Assembly (NCBI GenBank): GCA_964649095.1
Contig: CAZYPH010000106.1
Location: 1 to 7,345, forward strand
DNA: 7,345 nucleotides
Direction: 5' to 3'
Source of the DNA: CAZYPH01 sp964649095
GTDB taxonomy: Bacteria > Bdellovibrionota > UBA1018 > UBA923
Part shown: positions 1 to 6,999 of the stretch, one piece after another
Numbering within the stretch: the stretch's first letter is position 1
Layout of the letters: each line of letters starts with the position of its first letter
The notes under the pieces: generated by a model
Seen by the model: only the letters and a program-made list of their open reading frames with translations
The model's database searches: none
Told to the model about the DNA's origin: nothing
Translations under genes and position numbers: made by a program

Positions 1-888
1 TTCTTCAATCAATTCAGCCAAATTACGATTTGTTGCTGCAATAATACGAACATCAACTTCAATCGTAGTGCTTCCACCGACTCGTTCAAAGCGCTGCTCT
101 TGTAAAACGCGCAACACCTTGGCCTGCGTTTTAAGCGACATGTCTGCAATTTCGTCTAAAAAAAGTGTGCCGCCATCAGCCTGATCAAACTTACCGCGCT
201 TTAACTGGGCCGCACCCGTAAATGCCCCACGCTCGTGACCAAACAACTCACTCTCAATTAATTCTTCTGGAATAGCTGCACTATTGACCGCCACCAAAGG
301 ACGTGTACTACGTGGGGAACTAGAATGGATTAAATTTGCGACCAACTCTTTGCCAGTACCATTTTCACCCGTAATCAAAACTGTTGCGCTTGTGTGGGAG
401 ACTTTGCGAATAGTTTGCTTCAACGCCTGGATGCCTTTGCTTTGACCAATTAAAATATTGGCGTCGATCCACTTGCCACGAAGTACTTCATTTTCCTTCG
501 CTAAGTCTCGAAATTGAATCGCGTTCTGAACTAATAATAAAAGCTTTTCAAGGCTAATGGGCTTCTCGATAAAATCGTAGGCGCCTAACTTAGTAGCCTT
601 CACTGCGGTCTCGATATTACCGTGTCCGGACATCATAATAATTGTTGATGACGGTGACTTGATCTTCAGAGTAGCCAAAATATCGAAACCCGCTTGCTGC
701 TTTTCGCCTAAGGGGCTGGTCATCCAAATATCTAACAAAACTAAATCGGGAGACGTTTTAGAAAATAAATCAATGGCTTCATCTGCCGATGCTGCTTTGG
801 TAACGCGGTAGCCTTCATCGGACAAAACAGCAGCTACGCTATCTCTAATGGATTCCTCATCGTCGACTACGAGTATATTTCGGGCCAT
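1..888 (-). CDS. ntrX: NtrX-family sigma-54-dependent response regulator (C-terminus cut off by window edge)
   Basis: Response regulator and transcription activator, partner of the adjacent NtrY kinase. I translated 296 residues from the ATG at 888; the reading frame is open to base 1. Residues 1-120 are a receiver domain: acidic pocket D9-D10, phosphoacceptor D53 (LLDIW), S87, and K109 in the EKP motif. The stretch SGHGNIETAV (87-96) followed by GAYDFIEKP (102-110) is typical of NtrX. The AAA+ domain starts near 145: Walker A GENGTGKE (174-181), the sigma-54-contacting loop GAFTGA (221-226), Walker B GGTLFLDE (239-246), and sensor I ATNRN (285-289). Family members are about 450 residues, so the rest of the AAA+ domain and the Fis-type helix-turn-helix lie off the window. 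The asparagine in Walker A (GEN rather than GES) also favours NtrX over NtrC. The start is supported by AAGGTGG seven bases upstream. Odd: the loop after D53 is unusually long (TSPLGEKQQAG, 57-67). Nitrogen-related signalling is the family inference; the true signal is unknown. Confidence 0.92.
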   Translation of the reverse strand, partial: MARNILVVDDEESIRDSVAAVLSDEGYRVTKAASADEAIDLFSKTSPDLVLLDIWMTSPLGEKQQAGFDILATLKIKSPSSTIIMMSGHGNIETAVKATKLGAYDFIEKPISLEKLLLLVQNAIQFRDLAKENEVLRGKWIDANILIGQSKGIQALKQTIRKVSHTSATVLITGENGTGKELVANLIHSSSPRSTRPLVAVNSAAIPEELIESELFGHERGAFTGAAQLKRGKFDQADGGTLFLDEIADMSLKTQAKVLRVLQEQRFERVGGSTTIEVDVRIIAATNRNLAELIEE

Positions 889-3185
889 GGCTGAACCACC
901 TTGTCTGAAACCACATCATCTAGAAGGTGTACCGGCAATTCAACAGTAAATTTTGTGCCACCCTGTTCGCGAGACTCCACACGGATATAACCCCGATGAT
1001 CCGCTACGATACGCTTTACAATGGCTAAACCCAAGCCCGTGCCATTGGCCTTTGTTGAAAAATAAGGCTCAAACAACCGACTTTTTACCGCGTCAGTCAT
1101 GCCTGGACCGTTATCAATGACCTCAATCGCAACAACATCGAGGTGTTCATTAAAATGCGTTCTGACTGTGATAATTTTGGGACCGCCCAGCAGCTGGCCT
1201 ACTCCGTCAGCCAAGACGGCGACAGCATTATCTAGCAGATTGATGATGACGCGTTTGATCTGTCCCAAATCAAAATGCACAATAGGTAGCCGCTGCTCGG
1301 GCTCGAAAACGAAATGAATAGAGCGGTGGGCCTCTTCATATAAAATTAACGTCTCTTTTAGTGCTGCATTTAAATCGTTAGGGGTGGGATTCGACAGCGG
1401 GAAACGCGCAAAGGACGAAAACTCATCAACCATATCGCGCAACGCATCGACATTCTTTATGATCGTATCCGTACACTCACGAAACACCTGGGCATCATGG
1501 GAAGGACTTGAGGCAAACTTACGTTGTAATCTTTGAGCCGACAGCTTGATTGGTGTGAGCGGATTTTTAATTTCATGAGCAACACGGCGTGCGACTTCAC
1601 GCCACGCAGCCTCACGTTGAGCCTTCGCAAGGTGGCTCATATCGTTAATCACAAAAACCACGCCACCGGGAAATGGTGACGCTGTTACCATAAGTTCAAA
1701 CGACTGTGCTTCATGCGCCACAGCAAACTGCTTTTGCAGATACGAGGCTTTTGTGGGTTGCCGCTGAATGCGCTCGAACAACTCTGACAGAGCTGCGACC
1801 ACAGTGAAGACATCGTTAGGATCGGCGATAGATTTTCCGAGTAAATCAGCAGAATGAATGCGCAGCAGGCGCTCAGCAGATTCGTTAACAGTCGTAATCG
1901 TTCCAAACAAATCAACTGAGATAACCCCCGCAGACACGTGATTTAAGATTGCAGCGACGTAGGCCGATTTCTCTTCGAGCTCTACATGTTTGGACTCTAA
2001 CTCTCGACGGTGGACTTTTAACTCTTGCGTCATCGAGTTAAAAGAAGACGTTAATACGGCAAGTTCATCGGAGCCCGGATTGGAAATCTCGAAATCTAAA
2101 TTACCTTCACGAATTTTTTGAGTACCCGCCGCTAAACGCTCTAGTGGCACTGTTAACTCTCGAGCGAGATACAAACCAATCCAAATTGATACAAACATAA
2201 TCAACAACGTCATCATAACGAGGATCAAAAAATACGTTGTTTTCATGGGATATTTTAAAGGATTCACTTCACGATAGTCGTTAAAAACGGTTGAGATTTC
2301 ATCGACTCGACTCGTCACACTTGCTGGAATAATAAATGTAATGGCCACGGCGGCCTTGACAGTGCCCTTGGATGAATAGACAGGGCTAATGGCTCGAATC
2401 AAATCGGCACCACCCAAATGCTGAACAATATTTTGGTTCTCACCCTGAAATGCTTTTTTTAATAAGTCGTGGGGCAAGTAGGGCAAGTCGCCAGACAAGA
2501 TTTTCTCTGACGAGTTCATCTCAATGATGCGGGTCTCAAATGGCGAATGATAGACTTCTACAGCGTCGACCGTAGGTGTTTTTAGAGCTGTCGCAATCTT
2601 ACTATAAACAAGTTTTGGATTTAACTTACTCTGCGCGGTTAACTCACGCGCTAGTTGCATGGCTAAATACTGAGCAATACGGCCCGTGTTTTTATAATAC
2701 GTCTCTGTGATTTCTAAAGTGCCCTGCAACGTATTCTGAACTTTTAAACTAAACCACTTATCAAAGCTTGAATTGATATAAAGTGAAGAAATTAAAAATA
2801 AGATAATTGTGGGTACGATCGAGAAACACACAAACGCAGCCACCAGCTTGGTCTTTAATCGGGCACCCAGCACCTGACGGCGTCGCTCTAAAAATAACTT
2901 CCCTACATTTCTAGAAATCAACAGAACAAGCACCATCAAGAGTACAATGTTGAAGTTGATGAGACCAAAAAAGAAAATGGAATTTACGAATGGGAGGCGA
3001 TTCGAAAGGTTAGAAAGTCGAATCTCAAAATACGTTGTAAGCGCAAAAACCACCGCTACCAGGATGATAAAAAACCGCTCTTTTCGCCGCTTTTTTGCCT
3101 CGATAGGGTCGATATGAGCAATGGGAACAATCACACGGGCTGGATTGGGCTCATCGCCAGTCTTTTCAGTTTTTGAATTCAACAT
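867..3185 (-). CDS. ntrY: NtrY-family membrane sensor histidine kinase
   Basis: Inner-membrane sensor kinase of 772 residues, about the usual NtrY length, that phosphorylates the NtrX encoded directly downstream. The order matches NtrY: a basic cytoplasmic N-terminus; membrane segments near 38-54, 66-90, 113-136 (with the PTIILF turn) and 316-341; an external domain of about 175 residues between segments 3 and 4; a HAMP linker (about 340-395); a PAS domain (about 405-515, ILNHVSAGVISVD); then the kinase core. The HisKA motif is VAHEIKNPLTP with phosphoacceptor H537. The ATP-binding domain has the N box INLLDNA (648-654, N653), G1 DNGPGM (691-696), F box LFEPYFSTK (704-712) and G2 GTGLGLAI (715-722). 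All catalytic motifs are intact. The ATG at 3185 is the first usable start after an in-frame TAG at 3204-3206; no Shine-Dalgarno is visible before it. The 3' end overlaps ntrX by 22 bases. The ligand cannot be read from the sequence. Confidence 0.94.
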   Translation of the reverse strand: MLNSKTEKTGDEPNPARVIVPIAHIDPIEAKKRRKERFFIILVAVVFALTTYFEIRLSNLSNRLPFVNSIFFFGLINFNIVLLMVLVLLISRNVGKLFLERRRQVLGARLKTKLVAAFVCFSIVPTIILFLISSLYINSSFDKWFSLKVQNTLQGTLEITETYYKNTGRIAQYLAMQLARELTAQSKLNPKLVYSKIATALKTPTVDAVEVYHSPFETRIIEMNSSEKILSGDLPYLPHDLLKKAFQGENQNIVQHLGGADLIRAISPVYSSKGTVKAAVAITFIIPASVTSRVDEISTVFNDYREVNPLKYPMKTTYFLILVMMTLLIMFVSIWIGLYLARELTVPLERLAAGTQKIREGNLDFEISNPGSDELAVLTSSFNSMTQELKVHRRELESKHVELEEKSAYVAAILNHVSAGVISVDLFGTITTVNESAERLLRIHSADLLGKSIADPNDVFTVVAALSELFERIQRQPTKASYLQKQFAVAHEAQSFELMVTASPFPGGVVFVINDMSHLAKAQREAAWREVARRVAHEIKNPLTPIKLSAQRLQRKFASSPSHDAQVFRECTDTIIKNVDALRDMVDEFSSFARFPLSNPTPNDLNAALKETLILYEEAHRSIHFVFEPEQRLPIVHFDLGQIKRVIINLLDNAVAVLADGVGQLLGGPKIITVRTHFNEHLDVVAIEVIDNGPGMTDAVKSRLFEPYFSTKANGTGLGLAIVKRIVADHRGYIRVESREQGGTKFTVELPVHLLDDVVSDKVVQPWPEIYS
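896..902 (-). promoter_or_regulatory. Ribosome binding site of ntrX inside the end of ntrY
   Basis: Read on the minus strand this is AAGGTGG, a good Shine-Dalgarno match, with seven bases before the ATG at 886-888. It lies within the last codons of ntrY, whose TAG stop (867-869) is beyond the ntrX start. The arrangement suggests that ntrX is translated from the ntrY message, possibly coupled to it. Confidence 0.6.
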
Positions 3186-3216
3186 ATTTTGAAGGATAAA
3201 TTTCTAGGGCCGTACA

Positions 3217-3240
3217 TGTCTACACGCATACCCGTATACA
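3217..3240. repeat. Imperfect dyad upstream of ntrY, possible operator
   Basis: On the plus strand the arms are TGTCTAC (3217-3223) and GTATACA (3234-3240), pairing at six of seven positions across a ten-base spacer. The site lies 32-55 bases upstream of the ntrY ATG and just downstream of the possible -10 element. Its spacing would suit a dimeric repressor or activator, but an AT-rich gap can produce such a dyad by chance and no regulator is identified. Confidence 0.25.
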
Positions 3241-3242
3241 CG

Positions 3243-3258
3243 AGAAAGATCGCTTTCT
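3243..3258. repeat. Perfect six-base hairpin between smc and ntrY
   Basis: AGAAAG (3243-3248) and CTTTCT (3253-3258) are perfect inverted arms around the four-base loop ATCG. In RNA this would be a weak, A/U-containing stem with no U-run after it on either strand, so it does not qualify as an intrinsic terminator of smc. If transcription starts near 3255 it would be at the extreme 5' end of the ntrY message. Confidence 0.3.
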
Positions 3259-3261
3259 GAT

Positions 3262-3289
3262 ACTATATATACAATATTAATAATATAAA
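3262..3289 (-). promoter_or_regulatory. Possible sigma-70-type promoter for ntrY-ntrX
   Basis: On the minus strand, TTTATA (3284-3289) and TATAGT (3262-3267) are 16 bases apart. The -10 matches five of six consensus positions and the -35 matches four of six. The placement, about 75 bases upstream of the ntrY ATG in the most AT-rich part of the gap, is sensible. However, AT-rich DNA yields such matches easily, and ntrYX could instead be read through from smc, because no terminator is seen between them. No convincing sigma-54 (-24/-12) site is present in the gap. Confidence 0.3.
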
Positions 3290-3336
3290 CTCTATACGAC
3301 TAATCGGCGATCAATTTTTAGACACTGCAAATTATA

Positions 3337-6300
3337 TTAATGAATTTGTATAGATACCATTTTTGAAACACCTGGTTCTTCCATTGTTACGCCGTACAGC
3401 TTGTCGTTAAGCTCCATTGTTCGTTTATTGTGTGTAATAATAATAAACTGACTACGCTGAGCCATCTCTTTTAATAGAGCATTAAATTTACCGACGTTAT
3501 GATCATCGAGCGGCGCATCAACCTCGTCTAATACGCAAAATGGGCTAGGTTTAATCAAAAATATTGAGAATATCAGCGCGACGGCGGTCAATGCCTTTTC
3601 ACCACCGGACATGAGTTGAATGGACCCCACTTTTTTACCTGGCGGCTCGGCAATGATTTCGATGCCCGTTTCATTTAAGTCATCAGGATTCGTCATCGTG
3701 AGTTTGCCCCAGCCGCCACCGAATATGATCGGGAAAATCCGCTGAAATCTGCTGTTAATTTCCTCGAATGCTAATTTAAAGCGAGACTCTGATGTTTTGT
3801 TAATACGCTCAATCGCACGCTCGAGGTCAGTAATGCTACGATTCAGATCATCACGCTGGGTCAATAAAAACTCATGACGTTTTTTCTGAGAATCATACTC
3901 CTCAACCGCCATCAGATTAACTTCACCTAGACGACGGATTTTTTCGCGCAATCTATCAACATCCGCAAATAACGCTGCTTCGCGTTCGGGTGATAGAGCA
4001 TCAAAACGTTCACGTTCTTCGGGCGACTTGGGTTCAATATTGGATTCATCAATGCCGTACTTCTCGAACAACGCCTGCGAGAGCATCTGAAACTCGACAC
4101 CAACTTTTTCTGTTTCTACTTGAATTCGATTGAGATCGGTTGCGGCTTCTTCTAGTCGTTTTAAAGCCTCTCGTTGTTGTTGAAACCGACTATTCAATTG
4201 TTGATTCAAGATTTCATAGTCATTTTTCTTCTGACGAGCTGAGGACTCGAGCTCTAAAACTTGCTCTTGCATTTCGATGAAGCGAGTTTCTAATTCGTGT
4301 AACTCTTCTAACAAAATATCTTTTTCGTCTACACGACGCGACCGCAACGACAATAGTTCGTTCGCTCGAAGCTCAATTCGACTTTGTTCTGCCTTGATAC
4401 GCTCAAGCCCCAACTTCGCGGCACGATACTTTTCTTGCGCCTGCGCAAAATCGACTTTCAACTGAACCATCGCACCTTGAATTTCAGACTGTAGTTCTTG
4501 TGCGGCTCGCCACTCGCTAGACTTTTGATCGATTTCTAGCTCTTTTTCACGGGAATCCGACTCGATACCACTCAGCTCTGATCGAATAGCATCAAGCTTG
4601 AGCCACAACTCTTGACGATCGGCCTCGAACTGTTCACGCTGTTGCCGCTCTTGAGTCAACTCACGCTGCACCACAGACAATCGCTCGATCGCTGCAGATA
4701 AGTCGCGCTCACTTGATTTGACTGCAAACTCTAACTCTCTTAACTCATGTGTTTGGGAGTTGAGGGTTTGTTTAATTTTTTGAAGCGAATCTTCGTCTGC
4801 CACAAGTGCTGAACGAATAGAGACCAAATGCTCTCTTAGAGAAACAACAGACTCTTGCAACTTGGCGCATTCGGCACGACGAGAAACCACACCGCCAGCC
4901 AATGCTTGAGCACTGCCGCCCGAGATACGCCCAAAGCTGTCGATTAAATCACCATCTCGAGTCACAATGGAGTGGAATGCGCGTGCCGCCCCAGACTGCG
5001 TTAAGTTATTAAAAAGAGTAAACGCATCGTCAAAATTGTCGCAAACAAATATATTATTAAATAACGATATAATTGCGCCAGACTGAGGACTATCAATCGT
5101 TAATAAAGAAGCTAATGAAACAGCTCCCGAGACACCAACGTCTATATTTTCAAGGGCATTGGCCCTGCGCTGTAAAACATCATAGGCCCAAAATGTCGCG
5201 CGGCCTGATGCCTGATTCTTTAATTCATTGAGAAGGTTTTTTGCCGAAGGTACGTCGTCAATAAAAAGTGTCTCTAAAAAATCGCGCAGTGCGGCTTCTA
5301 AGGCGAGCTCATAACCGGGCTTAATTTCTAAAACATCAGCCAACACGCCACGCAACTGCGATTGGAATGCGGGATCTTTTAAAATGGCCTGCACGTCAGC
5401 CTGAAAACCTTCACGATTCTCTAACAGCTCGGTCAACGCTGCGAGTTTAGACTCATCTTTTGTAAGTTGTTCTGCAGTTATTCTTTCATCACTTCTTAGA
5501 GCTTGAACGCGCACATCCAACTGATTGTGCTCTACGGTCGAGGCTTCTACTTGCGACTTCAATTCAATGGCGTTGGATTGCGCCTCTTCAAATAACTCTC
5601 GAGCCGAAAGCTCTTTATTCTGCCATACTTCAACATCAATCTCGTGATCACTAATTTTACTCGAGAGCAAATTAGCCTGCACGGAAAGACTGTCGACTTT
5701 GGCTTCTAATGAAAAAACCTGGTTCGACATATCTGAACGGAGAGTCAAAGAAGCCAGGACCTCGCGTTTCATTTGGTCGACGCTACTACCAAGCTCAGCC
5801 GCTCGTTTGCTCGCAACATCAAGTTCGTTTTGTTTTTGTTTTAATGTGTCATCGGCCGTACGGAACAATGTCTCAATTGCGGTGATATCTTGTTCGAATT
5901 CACTACGCTGCGCCTCGATGCGTTCGCGTTGTTGGAAAAGAGACGCTTCTTCTTCTTCTACTGTTAAATTTAAATTTTCTACTTCCTGGATTTTACGTTT
6001 TTGTAGCTGGATCTTTGTATCTTCTTGATTGATTGCTCGCTGCACAATCTGCAACTGATTCTGGGCCGAATCGACATCGGAGGCCGCTTCGGTGAGCTGA
6101 ATTTTCAAAGTTTCTACCTCAAGCTCGAGCGTGCTGATCTGCGTACGGTAGTTAGTGTCGTGTTCTGTGGCCTCACTTAAACGTATTTTTAAATCATCGG
6201 CCTTTTGTTTCAGGGAAAAAAGTTTTTTACGACCAACAAACGTCTCTTTTTCTGTTAGCTCGGTTTTAAACTCTTTGAATTGTCGCGCGCGGGCTGCTTG

Positions 6301-6960
6301 TTTTTCTAAAAACGCCAACTGCCGTTCGATCTCGGTAATGATGTCGTTGATGCGCAATAAATTAGCTCTAGTGGCCTCAATTTTTCGCTGCGACTCTTTT
6401 TTGCGTGCTTTGAATTTTACGATACCTGCGGCTTCTTCGACCAATACACGGCGGTCTTCGGGCTTCGATGCCACAATTTTTGAGATCTGCCCTTGTTCAA
6501 TAATGGAGTACGCTTTGGGGCCAGCCCCGGTATCCATGAACAACTCATGAATATCTTTTAGACGTGATAGCTGACCGTTAATCAAGTATTCCGAGTTACC
6601 ATCACGATACAATCGGCGGGTTACTGAAATTTCAGAATACCGCATATGAGGCGGTAAATCTCGCAACGACACACCTTCAGGCAGCGTGTTCTGTGAAGCG
6701 CCCGTAGCAAGCACCATGGTAACTTCGGCAAAGCCTGATGGTGAGTATTTTTCACTGCCATTAAAGATCAAATCTTTGGCCTCCTGAGCGCGCATATGTT
6801 TATTTGACTGCTCACCCATGACCCAAAAGAACGAATCCACAATGTTCGATTTACCACAGCCATTAGGACCTACAATTCCGGTGACACCGTCATCGAAATG
6901 TACGACTGTTTTGTCTTTAAATGACTTAAAACCCTGAATTTCTAATCGTTTGACTCTCAT
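3337..6960 (-). CDS. smc: Chromosome segregation ATPase Smc (condensin subunit)
   Basis: Complete Smc of 1207 residues (B. subtilis Smc is about 1186), the DNA-organising ATPase that dimerises and acts with ScpA and ScpB, neither of which is in this window. The N-terminal ATPase lobe has the family-typical opening MRVKRLEIQGFKSF, Walker A GPNGCGKSN (31-39), and GEQS (50-53) with Q51 and R57 nearby. A first coiled-coil arm runs from about 170 to 515, rich in E, K, Q and L. The hinge is about 518-685, starting near GVLADVLEIKPGYE and ending with GRISGGSA (677-684). The second arm is about 690-1055. The C-terminal lobe carries the signature LMSGGEKAL (1116-1124), Walker B FCVLDEVDAPLD (1141-1152, catalytic E1146) and the switch histidine H1177. 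No frame break is seen. The ATG at 6960 is fixed by the N-terminal consensus; the ribosome site is weak (AAGAAAG, four bases upstream). The gene is divergent from the glycosyltransferase. Confidence 0.97.
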   Translation of the reverse strand: MRVKRLEIQGFKSFKDKTVVHFDDGVTGIVGPNGCGKSNIVDSFFWVMGEQSNKHMRAQEAKDLIFNGSEKYSPSGFAEVTMVLATGASQNTLPEGVSLRDLPPHMRYSEISVTRRLYRDGNSEYLINGQLSRLKDIHELFMDTGAGPKAYSIIEQGQISKIVASKPEDRRVLVEEAAGIVKFKARKKESQRKIEATRANLLRINDIITEIERQLAFLEKQAARARQFKEFKTELTEKETFVGRKKLFSLKQKADDLKIRLSEATEHDTNYRTQISTLELEVETLKIQLTEAASDVDSAQNQLQIVQRAINQEDTKIQLQKRKIQEVENLNLTVEEEEASLFQQRERIEAQRSEFEQDITAIETLFRTADDTLKQKQNELDVASKRAAELGSSVDQMKREVLASLTLRSDMSNQVFSLEAKVDSLSVQANLLSSKISDHEIDVEVWQNKELSARELFEEAQSNAIELKSQVEASTVEHNQLDVRVQALRSDERITAEQLTKDESKLAALTELLENREGFQADVQAILKDPAFQSQLRGVLADVLEIKPGYELALEAALRDFLETLFIDDVPSAKNLLNELKNQASGRATFWAYDVLQRRANALENIDVGVSGAVSLASLLTIDSPQSGAIISLFNNIFVCDNFDDAFTLFNNLTQSGAARAFHSIVTRDGDLIDSFGRISGGSAQALAGGVVSRRAECAKLQESVVSLREHLVSIRSALVADEDSLQKIKQTLNSQTHELRELEFAVKSSERDLSAAIERLSVVQRELTQERQQREQFEADRQELWLKLDAIRSELSGIESDSREKELEIDQKSSEWRAAQELQSEIQGAMVQLKVDFAQAQEKYRAAKLGLERIKAEQSRIELRANELLSLRSRRVDEKDILLEELHELETRFIEMQEQVLELESSARQKKNDYEILNQQLNSRFQQQREALKRLEEAATDLNRIQVETEKVGVEFQMLSQALFEKYGIDESNIEPKSPEERERFDALSPEREAALFADVDRLREKIRRLGEVNLMAVEEYDSQKKRHEFLLTQRDDLNRSITDLERAIERINKTSESRFKLAFEEINSRFQRIFPIIFGGGWGKLTMTNPDDLNETGIEIIAEPPGKKVGSIQLMSGGEKALTAVALIFSIFLIKPSPFCVLDEVDAPLDDHNVGKFNALLKEMAQRSQFIIITHNKRTMELNDKLYGVTMEEPGVSKMVSIQIH

Positions 6961-6964
6961 GTTA

Positions 6965-6971
6965 CTTTCTT
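6965..6971 (-). promoter_or_regulatory. Weak ribosome binding site of smc
   Basis: Read on the minus strand this is AAGAAAG, four bases before the smc ATG (6958-6960). It is purine-rich but lacks the GGAG core and is rather close. The start itself is secure because the Smc N-terminal consensus begins there, so this site is interpreted from the start rather than deciding it. Confidence 0.35.
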
Positions 6972-6986
6972 ATCAAAACATTGAAT

Positions 6987-6990
6987 GGAG
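6987..6990 (+). promoter_or_regulatory. Ribosome binding site of the glycosyltransferase gene
   Basis: GGAG lies nine bases before the ATG at 7000-7002. It overlaps an alternative in-frame ATG at 6985-6987, which would add five residues (MELRA). The Shine-Dalgarno position and the usual GT2 N-terminus (a few residues before the first beta strand) both favour the start at 7000. Confidence 0.5.
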
Positions 6991-6999
6991 CTTCGTGCA

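Noticed and set aside
945..960. A sigma-54-like promoter match on the minus strand, TGGCAC, five bases, TTACT, about 57 bases upstream of the ntrX start.
   Set aside because: The critical -12 GC is AC. The bases encode the conserved GGTKFTVEL segment that follows the G2 box in histidine kinases, so the coding constraint explains the match.
1099..1317. Small open frames within ntrY: plus strand 1099-1317 and minus strand 1685-1915 in another frame.
   Set aside because: Both lie wholly within the ntrY kinase and PAS coding region, whose frame has all expected motifs. Nothing in their products suggests a protein.
3243..3258. The AGAAAG/CTTTCT hairpin as an intrinsic terminator of smc.
   Set aside because: The stem is only six base pairs, mostly A-U, and no U-run follows on the minus strand.
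5699..6028. A 109-codon plus-strand open frame opposite smc, and a shorter one at 4277-4465.
   Set aside because: Both are antisense shadows of the Smc coiled-coil arms, with the same low-complexity serine and phenylalanine-rich composition and no conserved content.
6155..6550. A 131-codon plus-strand open frame opposite smc.
   Set aside because: It is the complement of the Smc coding sequence. The product is rich in serine, cysteine and arginine, as expected from antisense reading of coiled-coil codons, and has no motif.
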